A program made the position numbers and the translations under genes. From Saprospiraceae bacterium (GTDB lineage: Bacteria > Bacteroidota > Bacteroidia > Chitinophagales > Saprospiraceae): 64,000 bases of DNA. Positions 25,180 to 35,229 of the stretch are shown here, piece by piece (the first letter of the stretch is position 1; every line of letters starts with the position of its first letter). Location of the stretch: assembly GCA_025055285.1 (NCBI GenBank), contig JANWXM010000012.1, positions 43,871 through 107,870 of the forward strand, given 5' to 3'. The notes under the pieces were generated by a model that saw only the letters and a list, made by a program, of their open reading frames with translations, was not told the origin of the DNA and searched no databases.

Positions 25180-27024
25180 ATGAACATAGTGAAGATACTC
25201 CAGCAAGATGTAGCAGCAGCAGTGGAGAGATTATACGGTCAAGCCATTTCTGCCGAAAAAGTACAAATTAACGCCACCTTACCAGAATTTACAGGCGACT
25301 ATACGGCCGTGTTGTTTCCCTTTGTGAAGATAGCCAAAAAATCTCCTGAAGTAATAGGTGCTGAAGTAGGCACTTGGCTTCAACGCGAGACAGCCTACGT
25401 AAAAAACTACAATGTAATAAAGGGTTTTCTTAACCTCGAGTTGAAAGAGACTTTTTGGCATGAGCAACTTCAGGAAGTGCTAAGTACACCCCATTACGGC
25501 AGATTCCCTAGCCGCGGCGAGCGCATCGTAATAGAATATTCATCGCCCAATACCAATAAGCCGCTGCACTTAGGCCACATACGCAACTGTCTGCTAGGAT
25601 GGTCTTGTAGTCAAATTTTAGAAGCCGTTGGTTACGAGGTAATTAAGGTGCAAATCATCAATGACCGGGGCGTAGCTATCTGCAAAAGCATGTTGGCATG
25701 GCAAAAATTTGGGGAAGGGCGGACTCCTCAATCCGAGGGCATGAAAGGCGACCATTTCGTAGGAGATTATTATGTGCTTTTTGAGCGCAAACTGCAGGAA
25801 GAGTATGAAGCTTGGCAGCAGACGCCTCAGGCTAAGGCACTTTACGAGACCCATCACAAGCCAGGGCAACGCGAAGAGGAATTTTTTAAGGACTATAAAA
25901 ACCGTTGGTTTAATGAGCATTCGCGCCTAGGCGCAGAAGTCCGAGAGATGTTACTGCGCTGGGAAGCCGGCGACCCTCAAACGCTTGCGTTGTGGCGGCA
26001 AATGAACAGCTGGGTCTATGAGGGCTTTGAAGCTACCTATGCACAGCTCGGTGTGCAGTTTGACAAGAACTATTACGAAAGTGATACCTACTTGCTCGGT
26101 AAGGATATCATCGAAGAAGGTCTACAAAAAGGAGTGTTTTTCAGAAAAGCAGATGGCTCAGTGTGGATAGATTTGACAGATGTGGGTTATGATCAAAAGG
26201 TCGTGCTGCGTTCCGACGGCACTTCGGTATACATTACTCAGGATTTGGGTACGGCCCGAATGCGCTATCGAGATTTTGGCTGTAAGCGCATGGTCTATGT
26301 AGTCGCCGACGAACAGAACTATCATTTCGCTGTGCTTTTTGAAATATTGCGCCGACTGGGCGAGCCGTATGCTGATGGCTTGTACCACCTGTCGTATGGT
26401 TTAGTAGAACTGCCTACTGGGCGAATGAAGACGCGAGAAGGAACTGTGGTAGATGCCGATGACCTCATTGCAGAGGTAATGCGACTAGCTCGAGAACAGG
26501 CTGCTGAGCGCGGTAGTCCTACAGAGGGACCCGAAGCTGAAGAAAATCTACGTCGAGTAGCTATGGGCGCCCTCAAGTTTTTTATGATTCGAGTAAATCC
26601 CAAGCGGCGTATGGTTTTCAATCCTGAAGAGTCTGTCGACTTGCAAGGACAAACCGGTCCCTACATCCAGTACTCTTGGGTTCGCATTCATGGCTTGATG
26701 CAACGCGTCCAGCAAGAAGGCGTAGACCTATCAAATGCCCGCTGCTATACTGATTTCCAGTCATCGGAAAAGGAATTACTTCGAGCCTTATGTGAATATC
26801 CCAGTGTCGTGCTTACCGCCGCTCAAGAGTATGATCCTTCTCACGTGGCAAACTACAGCTACCAATTAGCAAAAACCTATCATCGCTTTTGGCATGACCT
26901 ACCCATATTCAGCGCGCCTACTCCCGAAGCACGTGCTTTTCGCCTTCAATTAAGCTGCGCTGTAGCTCAAGTGCTCGAGTCGGCCATGCGCCTACTCGGT
27001 ATCGAAATGCCCACCCGCATGTGA
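25180..27024 (+). CDS. argS: Arginyl-tRNA synthetase
   Basis: A 614-residue class I synthetase that charges tRNA-Arg. The N-terminal additional domain (about 1-110) is followed by EYSSPNTNKPLHLGHIRNCLLG, which contains the HIGH-type motif HLGH (130-133). The KMSKS-position motif reads GRMKTREG (about 412-419), a degenerate form seen in many ArgRS enzymes. A C-terminal anticodon-binding DALR domain ends in ESAMRLLGIEMPTRM, the family's usual terminus. Start at 25180 agrees with the conserved N-terminus and with the promoter, which leaves no leader. Confidence 0.96.
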   Translation: MNIVKILQQDVAAAVERLYGQAISAEKVQINATLPEFTGDYTAVLFPFVKIAKKSPEVIGAEVGTWLQRETAYVKNYNVIKGFLNLELKETFWHEQLQEVLSTPHYGRFPSRGERIVIEYSSPNTNKPLHLGHIRNCLLGWSCSQILEAVGYEVIKVQIINDRGVAICKSMLAWQKFGEGRTPQSEGMKGDHFVGDYYVLFERKLQEEYEAWQQTPQAKALYETHHKPGQREEEFFKDYKNRWFNEHSRLGAEVREMLLRWEAGDPQTLALWRQMNSWVYEGFEATYAQLGVQFDKNYYESDTYLLGKDIIEEGLQKGVFFRKADGSVWIDLTDVGYDQKVVLRSDGTSVYITQDLGTARMRYRDFGCKRMVYVVADEQNYHFAVLFEILRRLGEPYADGLYHLSYGLVELPTGRMKTREGTVVDADDLIAEVMRLAREQAAERGSPTEGPEAEENLRRVAMGALKFFMIRVNPKRRMVFNPEESVDLQGQTGPYIQYSWVRIHGLMQRVQQEGVDLSNARCYTDFQSSEKELLRALCEYPSVVLTAAQEYDPSHVANYSYQLAKTYHRFWHDLPIFSAPTPEARAFRLQLSCAVAQVLESAMRLLGIEMPTRM

Positions 27025-27066
27025 GGCATTTTTTCGCTCTTAATTTTACCCTGTGCAAACTTTCCA

Positions 27067-27074
27067 TACCTTTG
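27067..27074 (+). promoter_or_regulatory. -7 promoter element for the TPR membrane protein gene
   Basis: TACCTTTG, a perfect match, 57 nt upstream of the ATG at 27132. Confidence 0.55.
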
Positions 27075-27131
27075 CACGCCCATTGCACGTAGGGCCCTGC
27101 TCTGATTTATTTTAGGCAATCTTTCCTAGAA

Positions 27132-27854
27132 ATGGCAAAGCGCAAGACAAAACAAGCAGAAGAATTACCCGTTGTAACCGTAGACGAGGTACATGGCACG
27201 GGGAAGAATGGACTATCTTCCGTGTGGAATACGCTCAAAGACCGCCAAGACATTTTTCTATATGTTTTAGGAGGTATCGCCTTGGTCATCCTAGGGTACT
27301 GGGGATATAAAGTACTTGTCGTAGAACCGCAGCAAAAGGATGCTGTAAATGCGATGTGGCAAGCCCAACGCGCTTTCGAACGAGATTCGTTTCGTCTAGC
27401 GTTGGAAAACCCTGGCGGCGGGTATGATGGCTTTCTCGGCATCATTGATAAATATGGTAGCACTAAGGCAGCTAACTTAGCTAAATACTATGCGGGCATT
27501 TGCTACCTGAATCTCGGCGAATTAGACAACGCTATCAAATATCTGGAAGACTTTGATGCAGAGGGAGACATTTTGCCTATCCTCAAATATGGAGTTTTGG
27601 GAGACGCCTATTCAGAAAAACAAAATTACGAAAAAGCTGCGAAAATGTATGAAAAAGCCTCTAACTCTGGCAATCATCCGCAGCTGGCAGCGCATTATTT
27701 AAAGAAGCTCGGCCTTTTGCACGAATATCGAGGAAACAAGGAGGCTGCTATCGCGGCTTATGAGCGCTTGCGGCGCGATTTTGCTGACCAACAGGTTGCT
27801 GAATGGCGTGATATCGAAAAATATATATATCGCGCCGGTGGAGGCTCACAATGA
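27132..27854 (+). CDS. Membrane-anchored tetratricopeptide-repeat protein (YfgM-like layout)
   Basis: A 240-residue protein with a cytoplasmic lysine-rich N-terminus, one transmembrane helix (about 41-63) and a periplasmic domain of TPR-like helices. The repeats include AKYYAGICYLNLGELDNAIKYL, GVLGDAYSEKQNYEKAAKMYEKA and AAHYLKKLGLLHEYRGNKEAAIAAYERL. The layout matches YfgM/Tol-Pal-associated TPR proteins and a common Bacteroidota family often called 'tetratricopeptide repeat protein'. It probably scaffolds envelope proteins; the partner is unknown. It is convergent with icmF across a 365-nt spacer. Confidence 0.82.
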   Translation: MAKRKTKQAEELPVVTVDEVHGTGKNGLSSVWNTLKDRQDIFLYVLGGIALVILGYWGYKVLVVEPQQKDAVNAMWQAQRAFERDSFRLALENPGGGYDGFLGIIDKYGSTKAANLAKYYAGICYLNLGELDNAIKYLEDFDAEGDILPILKYGVLGDAYSEKQNYEKAAKMYEKASNSGNHPQLAAHYLKKLGLLHEYRGNKEAAIAAYERLRRDFADQQVAEWRDIEKYIYRAGGGSQ

Positions 27855-28219
27855 GAACGTGTCGAAAAGTAGTCTTCTCGCATCCCGACTCCGACTAATG
27901 TGGCTTGTCATCTCCGTTCGCACGATCAAGGAGTGCCCCTAATTTGTATTAGGGAGTCAAATCAGTGAAGGAGTACCCCTCCTGTTAGTACAAGAGGTCG
28001 TCCGTTCGATTTCGCATACGCTGGCAGTGGAGCATACTTTACTCAAAGGCAAGCTGTTTTAGCGGCTGGTATACAGCATATATCCTCTCTATCCGACGCA
28101 ACGGTTCGAAAGCGACAGCGTCGTCGAAGGCAAACTCTCTGTCGGTTGTATACACCGACTGCATGGATAAGCTGTCCTCACGAAAGAAGGTGGCTTTGTT
28201 TGAAAGTCAATGCGGTCCT
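27855..28219. other. Convergent spacer with several hairpins, no gene
   Basis: No credible ORF. Potential hairpins are CCCTAAT/ATTAGGG (27937-27954), CGACGC/GCGTCG (28094-28123) and GTCGGT/ACCGAC (28141-28159). None has a clear T tract, so none is called as a terminator. Confidence 0.5.
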
Positions 28220-31200
28220 TTACATGTTCCTCCGATACTGGCCACCTACTTCGAAGAGCGCGTGAGTAATTTGCCCGAGTGAGCAAACTTTAACAACTTC
28301 CATCAATTCAGCAAACATGTTTTGATTGCGCACAGCTGCTTGTTGCAGCCTCTTCAATGCAGCAGGCGCTTTATCAGCATTGGCTTGATGCAAGCGGCGC
28401 AAGGTCTCAATTTGCGCCTCTTTTTCTTCCGTTGTAGCGCGAATCACTTCACCCGGTACTATAGTAGGCGAACCTTCCTTACTCAAAAAGGTATTCACGC
28501 CGATAATGGGCAGTTCGCCTGAATGTTTTAGCGTTTCGTAATAGAGGCTTTCCTCTTGGATCTTATTGCGCTGATACATAGTCTCCATAGCACCCAAGAC
28601 GCCACCGCGTTCGGTCAGGCGGTCAAACTCTGCTAAAACAGCCTCTTCGACTAGGTCAGTAAGTTCCTCGATGATAAACGATCCCTGCAGCGGATTTTCG
28701 TTTTTGGCCAAACCTAGCTCATGATTGATGATAAGCTGGATAGCCATAGCACGCCGAACGGATTCCTCAGTCGGCGTAGTAATGGCTTCGTCGTAAGCAT
28801 TAGTGTGGAGCGAATTGCAATTATCATATATAGCATACAGGGCCTGCAGGGTAGTACGAATATCGTTAAAAGCGATCTCTTGAGCGTGTAGGCTCCGCCC
28901 AGACGTTTGGATATGGTATTTGAGCATTTGGCTACGCGGATTGGCGCCGTATTTGAAGCGCATGGCTTTGGCCCAAATGCGGCGTGCTACGCGACCAATA
29001 ACGGCATACTCCGGGTCGAGCCCGTTGGAAAAGAAGAAGGATAAGTTAGGGGCGAAGTCATCCACATGCATGCCTCGCGAAATGTAGTACTCTACGAAGG
29101 TAAAGCCATTAGCGAGAGTGAAAGCAAGTTGAGTGATGGGATTTGCGCCCGCTTCAGCAATATGGTAGCCTGAAATAGAGACAGAGTAAAAATTTCGAAT
29201 TTTATTTTGAATAAAATATTCTTGGACATCGCCCATCAGGCGCAGGCTAAATTCAGTGCTAAAGATACAAGTGTTTTGTGCTTGATCTTCTTTCAATATA
29301 TCAGCCTGAACCGTTCCACGTACTGTAGAGAGGGCATAAGCCTTGATTTTTTGATAGGTTTCGGGGGGGAGCACTTCGTCGCCAGTCACGCCAAGCAAGA
29401 GCAGGCCTAAGCCATTGTGACCCTCGGGCAGTTTTGGCGCGTTGTAGCGAGGGCGAGGCAGGCCGCGTTCGTCATATTTCTCTTTAAGTTTGGCTTCAAC
29501 GAGGTGTTCTAAGCCATTCTCCCGAATGTATTTCTCGCATTGTTGGTCAATAGCCGCGTTCATGAAGAACGCCGCGATAGTGGCTGCAGGACCATTGATG
29601 GTCATGGAGACCGACGTTTTCGGGTCACATAAGTCAAAACCGGAATAGAGCTTTTTGGCATCATCTAAGCAGCAGACGGATACTCCCGAATTACCTACTT
29701 TCCCATAGATATCGGGCCGATAGTCGGGGTCTTCGCCATAGAGCGTGACAGAGTCGAAGGCGGTGCTTAGGCGCGCTGCAGGTAGGCCATATGACAGGTA
29801 ATGAAAGCGCTTGTTGGTTCGCTCTGGACTACCTTCACCAGCGAACATACGCGTAGGGTCTTCGCCTTCGCGTTTGAAGGGAAATACACCTGCTGTGTAG
29901 GGGAATTCACCAGGTACATTTTCCCGAAGGCGCCAGCGGAGAATCTCGCCCCAATCTTTAAAGCGAGGGAACGCCACGCGTGGAATGCGCGTGCCTGACA
30001 AACTCTTATAGAACGTTTTAACTCGAATTTCTTTGTCCCGTACAGTGTAAGAATATTGGTCAGCTGCATAACACGCTTTCTGCTGCTCGTGCTTTTCCAG
30101 GATGCGCTTGCAACGCCAGTCTAACTGTGCTTCTAAAGACGAGTATTGCCTTTTCAGGGTTTCTAAAGTTGTCTTCGATGACTCGTCGCCTGAATCTTTC
30201 GCCTCGAGCAACTCGATGGTACACTTCAATCCCCACAATTGACGGGCAATATTCACCTGCTGCTCTACATCGCGGTCGTACTTTCGAGCAACTTCAGCAA
30301 TCTCAGATAAATAACGTGTGCGGCTAGGCGGAATAATGTACACTTTCTCAGACATTTCCTCAGGCGCCTGGAAATGAGAAACTAGCCCAGCGTTACATTT
30401 CTCGTTGAGCAAGTCGATTAGACGGCGGTAGAGCTGGTTAACTCCTGGGTCATTAAATTGGCTAGCAATACAGCCGATAACGGGCATTTGATCTACCGGC
30501 GTAGACCATGCGCCTCGGTTGCGCTGGACCTGCTTGCGTACATCGCGCAGTGCATCCAGTGCACCGCGTTTATCGAATTTGTTGATGGCGATGAGATCGG
30601 CGAAGTCCAGCATGTCGATCTTTTCTAGCTGAGTAGCGGCCCCAAATTCAGGGGTCATAACATAAAGCGACAAGTCGCTGTAGTCTACGATTTCGGTGTC
30701 GCTCTGACCTATGCCGCTGGTTTCTAGAATGATCAAATCATAGTTGGCCGCCCTCAAAATATCTAGGGCGTCTTTAATATGGCGCGACAAAGCGAGATTG
30801 GACTGGCGCGTAGCCAGTGAGCGCATGTAGACCCTCGGGGTATTGATAGCGTTCATGCGAATTCGGTCGCCCAACAAGGCGCCGCCAGTCTTTCGTTTGG
30901 AAGGGTCTACCGAAAGAATGCCAATCGTCTTGTCGGGAAAGTCTAGTAGGAAACGCCGAACCAGCTCGTCCATGAGCGAGGATTTACCTGCACCACCTGT
31001 ACCTGTGATACCCACTACAGGCGGCGAATGAGTGATGTTTAAAGCCGGTCGCACTGCGCTTTCGAAAAGCGCCGGATTATTTTCAGCAATGGAGATTAGC
31101 CGAGCTACTGCTCGAGGGTCGCGTTTGCCCAAGCGCTGTAACTCGCCATTCAAGGAATCGCCGACAGGAAAGTCACACTTTTGAAGAACGTCGTTGATCA

Positions 31201-31618
31201 TCCCTTGGAGTCCCATGGCGCGCCCATCGTCAGGGTGATAGATGCGCGCAATACCGTAGGCGTGAAGTTCCTCTATCTCAACGGGCAAAATGGTACCGCC
31301 TCCACCGCCAAAAATCTTTATGTGGCCTGCGCCGCGTTCACGCAATAGGTCGTACATATACTTGAAGAACTCCATGTGGCCGCCTTGATAACTGGTAACC
31401 GCAATACCCTGCACATCCTCCTGAATAGCGCAATCTACAATTTCCTGCACGGAGCGGTTGTGACCCAAATGAATGATTTCTGCGCCACTCGCTTGCATGA
31501 TGCGGCGCATGATGTTTATCGCCGCGTCGTGTCCGTCAAAAAGGCTGGCCGCTGTTACGATTCGAATCTTATTCTTCGCTTGATAAACAACCGGGTTTTT
31601 CATACGAAAAAGAGTCAT
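28220..31618 (-). CDS. icmF: Fused isobutyryl-CoA mutase (IcmF)
   Basis: A 1132-residue three-part enzyme. It has an N-terminal B12-binding domain (about 18-150, with the FDGHD ligand motif at 27-31), a MeaB-type GTPase chaperone with Walker A GTGGAGKS (206-213), and a C-terminal acyl-CoA mutase barrel (about 560-1100) with [26 protein letters not shown]. This order and these motifs are diagnostic of IcmF, which interconverts isobutyryl-CoA and n-butyryl-CoA (also isovaleryl/pivalyl-CoA) with adenosylcobalamin. Methylmalonyl-CoA mutase is unlikely, because it lacks this fusion. Homologues usually begin at MKNPV, so the ATG at 31603 is a plausible alternative start. Confidence 0.93.
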   Translation of the reverse strand: MTLFRMKNPVVYQAKNKIRIVTAASLFDGHDAAINIMRRIMQASGAEIIHLGHNRSVQEIVDCAIQEDVQGIAVTSYQGGHMEFFKYMYDLLRERGAGHIKIFGGGGGTILPVEIEELHAYGIARIYHPDDGRAMGLQGMINDVLQKCDFPVGDSLNGELQRLGKRDPRAVARLISIAENNPALFESAVRPALNITHSPPVVGITGTGGAGKSSLMDELVRRFLLDFPDKTIGILSVDPSKRKTGGALLGDRIRMNAINTPRVYMRSLATRQSNLALSRHIKDALDILRAANYDLIILETSGIGQSDTEIVDYSDLSLYVMTPEFGAATQLEKIDMLDFADLIAINKFDKRGALDALRDVRKQVQRNRGAWSTPVDQMPVIGCIASQFNDPGVNQLYRRLIDLLNEKCNAGLVSHFQAPEEMSEKVYIIPPSRTRYLSEIAEVARKYDRDVEQQVNIARQLWGLKCTIELLEAKDSGDESSKTTLETLKRQYSSLEAQLDWRCKRILEKHEQQKACYAADQYSYTVRDKEIRVKTFYKSLSGTRIPRVAFPRFKDWGEILRWRLRENVPGEFPYTAGVFPFKREGEDPTRMFAGEGSPERTNKRFHYLSYGLPAARLSTAFDSVTLYGEDPDYRPDIYGKVGNSGVSVCCLDDAKKLYSGFDLCDPKTSVSMTINGPAATIAAFFMNAAIDQQCEKYIRENGLEHLVEAKLKEKYDERGLPRPRYNAPKLPEGHNGLGLLLLGVTGDEVLPPETYQKIKAYALSTVRGTVQADILKEDQAQNTCIFSTEFSLRLMGDVQEYFIQNKIRNFYSVSISGYHIAEAGANPITQLAFTLANGFTFVEYYISRGMHVDDFAPNLSFFFSNGLDPEYAVIGRVARRIWAKAMRFKYGANPRSQMLKYHIQTSGRSLHAQEIAFNDIRTTLQALYAIYDNCNSLHTNAYDEAITTPTEESVRRAMAIQLIINHELGLAKNENPLQGSFIIEELTDLVEEAVLAEFDRLTERGGVLGAMETMYQRNKIQEESLYYETLKHSGELPIIGVNTFLSKEGSPTIVPGEVIRATTEEKEAQIETLRRLHQANADKAPAALKRLQQAAVRNQNMFAELMEVVKVCSLGQITHALFEVGGQYRRNM

Positions 31619-31634
31619 GTAGACTAAACAGAAG

Positions 31635-31663
31635 CAAAGTTACACACTTCTATCTCATGTCAA
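31635..31663 (-). promoter_or_regulatory. Putative promoter for icmF
   Basis: On the minus strand a TTG (31663-31661) is followed after 18 nt by TAACTTTG (31642-31635), a perfect TAnnTTTG. The leader to the ATG at 31618 would be about 12-16 nt. Confidence 0.5.
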
Positions 31664-31990
31664 CTGAAAACATTTAACTCTGATTTTCAGATCTTTCGCA
31701 CTTTGCAATGCTGCGGCCATCTGTTTCTTAGGAATTCTTCATGGCCAGAAAAAACCGGAGATAATCAGCGCCTTTAATAAACTTTGCTCTAGATCAGGGA
31801 CAATAAAGCAATACGCGTGTAGTACACCATCCTGTCACGAGCTTCGAGGGTTGCCTTCGAAGCTTGACGCCAAATTTGAGTGAGGAGTTGGGATTCAGAC
31901 CTCGTAGGAGAGAAGAGTACGGCCGGCTTCTTTCCTCACTAATGCATCGCTCATGCTATGTTTCAAAAGCACAGCATTCTCTATCGTCTC

Positions 31991-32012
31991 AAACACTGGA
32001 GTGTTTTCTTTT
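31991..32012 (+). terminator. Weak terminator-like hairpin, plus strand
   Basis: AAACAC (31991-31996), tetraloop TGGA and GTGTTT (32001-32006) are followed by TTCTTTTT. The stem is short and A/T rich. No plus-strand gene precedes it, so it is either chance or the end of a small RNA. Confidence 0.3.
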
Positions 32013-32088
32013 TGTAAGATACACAAAAGAGGTTAGTCATTTATTAGGCCTTGCGCATGACTTCTTGTGTCCACGGTCTTTTCTGCGG

Positions 32089-33921
32089 TTAGGGCATTCG
32101 GATATGCACGAGTCGCGCCGAGGTGTGGCCACTACTTGTACGTAAAGTGGCCAGGTATTGGCCAGGAGGCCAACCCGTTGCATCAAAGTGTACATGGTGT
32201 AATCCCTCCGGTAGGCGTCCCAAAGTGTGTTGTCGCCAAGTATGTCCGTGCATATCGCTGATTTCGATAGTGATCTGTTCTGGCTGAAGGAGCGCAAATT
32301 GCAATACTACCTGACTCACAAAAGGGTTGGGTATGGCTACTAAGTTGATTAAGCTATTTTTCAAGCGACGATAGCTAACATTGCCCGTGCCAAGGGGTGC
32401 TAATGGCGGATAAAGAGGTGGATTAGAAAGCGTAGAAGGACTCAAGCGTCGAGAACCATGCAGCGTAGCCCATGCTGGCCCTAATTCAACGGAATAAGTA
32501 GTGCTTTTCACGTCGTTGATAAAAACGAACTCTGCTTGAGCTCGCTGAGCAGTAACGTCGAGGATGAAGTAACCAAAGCGCACTAAATCTACGAATTTTA
32601 CGTGCGGATTAAGCAATTGTACTATAGAGGGACCTCCAGGCACGGGTATTTTCGAAGAGGTAATGCTGGTAGTAATAAACTCTACTCCAATGGCATTTTC
32701 TCCCGTGGTCGGATTATAGTTGGACAGCGGTAGGTCATTTGCCCAGGCAGTATGCAAATCACCCGTTAAGACGACGAGATTGTTCTTCTGATAGTGTAAC
32801 AAGCTGTCGTATAATCGCTGGCGTTGAACGGGATAGCCGTCCCACTGGTCGGTGTTGAGCACTTGCCCAAAGGCTTGTAAAGGGGCCATCATGACTTGCT
32901 GTCCTAGCAAAATCCAGCGGGCAGTATCTCGCCGAATGTGTGCTGTTAACCAATTGAATTGTTGCGGGCTTATGAGAGTGCGGCTAGTGTCGTTTAATTC
33001 GGGACTAGTATTTGGCACTTGTTGACTGCGCCCTTCTAGGCGCGTGTCGAGCATGTACAGCGACACTAAGTTACCAAAGATGAATTTTCGATAAATTTCA
33101 TTGTCTGCCGTCGCATTTTCCCGAATGGGCATCCATTCCATGTAGGCCTGTTTGCCTGCATGCTTGCGTGATTCCCAGGGTCCTTCGGTATCGGGCTGAT
33201 GGTTCTGCGCCCCGTGGGTCCAGGAGTTGTTGGCTGTTTCATGGTCGTCCCAAACAGCGATCATAGGTAGTTGTTGATGGAGCAAGCGCAAATCCTTGTC
33301 TAACTTGTAGAGGGAGTGCCGCAGGCGATAATCTTGTAGCGTAATAATTTCATGGCTTGGCTGGTGATTGCGGTGTAGCAGTATTGATGCGGCAGGATAT
33401 TCGTAGATATAATCGCCCAAGTGTAAGACGGCATCTACACTGTTTCGCAAGGCCAAGTCGCGATAAGCGTGAAAGTAGCCGCTTTGATAGTCCGAACAAG
33501 ACACAACCGCTAAGCGTAAGCGCTCCAGATTACCTTGAGGGAGAGTTCGCGTACGTCCGATGAGGGATCGCACTCCCTTGTACTCGAATTGATAATAGTA
33601 CCACGTATTCGGTTGAAGCCCTGTAGCATCTACTTTTACCGTGTAATCGCGCTCAGCATTAGTGGTAACTGTCCCTGACTGGACTACGTTCTGGAAAAGC
33701 GTATCTGTTGCTATACGCCAAGACAGCGTTGCTTCGGAGACTGGTTCTTCTAAGGTTAGACGAGTCCATAATATAACCCGATCGGTTAGAGGGTCTCCGG
33801 AAGCCACGCCGTGATAGAAGGGAGCTAGTGTGCTGTCGGGCATCGAACGACTGTCTTGAGCAGTTGTAGCACCGCGCAGTAAGGCTGCACAAGCTAAGAG
33901 CGTAAGAGCCAATCTTTTCAT
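32089..33921 (-). CDS. PhoD-like phosphatase/phosphodiesterase with T9SS sorting domain
   Basis: A 610-residue secreted protein: signal peptide (about 1-22), a PhoD N-terminal fibronectin-like domain (about 35-130) and a metallophosphatase domain. The latter shows VVSCSDYQSGYFHAYRDL, DAVLHLGDYIYEY, IAVWDDHETANN and VLTGDLHTAWA, the metal-binding motifs of PhoD alkaline phosphatases. The last about 80 residues (from about 530, VAIPNPFVSQVVLQF... to the SARLVHIRMP end) form a type A T9SS C-terminal sorting domain. The enzyme is therefore likely exported to the cell surface or medium, to release phosphate from organic esters. PhoD enzymes usually need Ca2+ and Fe3+. A one-mismatch -7 element (TATCTTTA, 33949-33942) lies 20 nt upstream. 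Confidence 0.92.
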   Translation of the reverse strand: MKRLALTLLACAALLRGATTAQDSRSMPDSTLAPFYHGVASGDPLTDRVILWTRLTLEEPVSEATLSWRIATDTLFQNVVQSGTVTTNAERDYTVKVDATGLQPNTWYYYQFEYKGVRSLIGRTRTLPQGNLERLRLAVVSCSDYQSGYFHAYRDLALRNSVDAVLHLGDYIYEYPAASILLHRNHQPSHEIITLQDYRLRHSLYKLDKDLRLLHQQLPMIAVWDDHETANNSWTHGAQNHQPDTEGPWESRKHAGKQAYMEWMPIRENATADNEIYRKFIFGNLVSLYMLDTRLEGRSQQVPNTSPELNDTSRTLISPQQFNWLTAHIRRDTARWILLGQQVMMAPLQAFGQVLNTDQWDGYPVQRQRLYDSLLHYQKNNLVVLTGDLHTAWANDLPLSNYNPTTGENAIGVEFITTSITSSKIPVPGGPSIVQLLNPHVKFVDLVRFGYFILDVTAQRAQAEFVFINDVKSTTYSVELGPAWATLHGSRRLSPSTLSNPPLYPPLAPLGTGNVSYRRLKNSLINLVAIPNPFVSQVVLQFALLQPEQITIEISDMHGHTWRQHTLGRLPEGLHHVHFDATGWPPGQYLATLRTSSGHTSARLVHIRMP

Positions 33922-35229
33922 GATTTAGTCTTTTTGGGCCTTAAAGATAGGGTTTCGTATGGGCTTAGGTTGCTCATGGGGGTGTAGACAAACAAAATTG
34001 AAACGGCCTTAATTCCTTAAGGGACAGGGACTTTTACGTCGAGAAGATATTGTTTCTTTACAAAAACTTAATCTACTGTGAATCGAACTAAACAAGGGTT
34101 AATTCCGAAATTTTTAAGGATAAAGAACCGCGTTTCGTTTTTTAAATTTTTCTTTTGCAGATAATACAACATTGCATCTAAAATGAGGAAGGAAGGTGGG
34201 AAAACAACGTTGTGCGGCCTTTTTATGCTGACCTTCTTGTCAAGGTCCTTGAAGACGATACGCGCGTCGCTCAACGATTAATCTCTTTTTTATCACCCGA
34301 ATAAGTACGGTGTGGCAAGTAAGGCGGGTCTCCTCAGCGCGCGTCGGATGTGCTACGATGTCTCCTTCAGTGATGTCATCCATGAGGCGCCTTTGTCGAG
34401 TATCGCTAGCCTAAAGGTCGAACAATTTTTTTACCTGAGCATAAGGGCCTCATTCTGCGACATCCTATCCACTTGCAACTGCAAGTTTACATGATGCACC
34501 GACGAGAAGAAGACCTATGTCGGAAAACTCCTCTTGCGCAGCTTATTCCTGTTGTGACATATCATAGGAAGCATCCTTAGCAAGAAAAACCTTTCTTCGT
34601 CCATTTCAAGGGTCTCTTTCACAAGTGGCGTCCTTTTATTTCGAGTTTTCAATGAATTTTGCTGGCTTTACATGGCATTCCACCCAAAGCTTTTGAGCAA
34701 CACGAACGGTCAGTTCATTTGGCTGTATTGGTTCTAACTTTTAGATTTGCCCGAGATTGGCAATGGTTGGTCTGTCGTTTACCTGTTGCTCCTCTTATTC
34801 GGCAAGAGCTTCATATATGTCCTGATTTTCGCAATCACTTACCACTTCAGTTGAGGTTTTTCTGTTCATTAAGTTGTCAGCTATGGATGATATACAATAT
34901 TCAACTTCCAAAGCATTTGTTCCAAAGGATGTGCGTAAGTTTATAGAGATGTTGATGCGAAGGTATAGGCTTTGGCTCAAGGAGGAGATTCCAAACAGAG
35001 AGCGAGAAACATCTCGCTAAAGAGAGTTGCGTGGAAGGCCGAGAAGAGTAAAAAACGCTTAGTCATAGCTATTCAAGATTGCCGAAATTTTAAATGCGAT
35101 GGAAGAAGTGGTCGCCCAAGTTCATCGGCAGGTAGGTTAGGATAACCCGGATTGATATACCTTATGGAATACTTAGATACGAGAGGATATCTCCTTGGTT
35201 TGTAACTACTTCAACGCTTGCATATAATT
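33922..35229. other. 1.3-kb region without a supportable intact gene
   Basis: The longest spacer in the window. ORFs here are short, with no signal, membrane or family features. At its right end, pieces in different frames look weakly protein-like. One is a 45-codon ORF at 34883-35020 (begins MDDIQYSTSKAF, contains FIEMLMRRYRLWLKEE). Another is a tail at 35075-35140 reading KIAEILNAMEEVVAQVHRQVG before a stop. They may be remains of a decayed gene or chance. No tRNA, repeat pair or terminal inverted repeat was found. Confidence 0.45.

Larger units (their letters stand above)
31619..32088. other. Intergenic region upstream of icmF
   Basis: Contains the icmF promoter at the left edge and a 10-bp imperfect hairpin at 31838-31866 (core AGCTTCGA/TCGAAGCT). 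The weak terminator-like hairpin at 31991-32012 follows. No supported ORF. Confidence 0.5.

Noticed and set aside
27987..27997. AGTACAAGAGG, one base off the sarcin-ricin loop of 23S rRNA
   Set aside because: Flanking sequence shows no other 23S rRNA similarity, so an rRNA fragment is not supported.
34659..34946. 95-codon plus-strand ORF in the 1.3-kb spacer
   Set aside because: Rich in leucine, cysteine, histidine and phenylalanine with no domain, no promoter and no start context. Looks like a random open frame.
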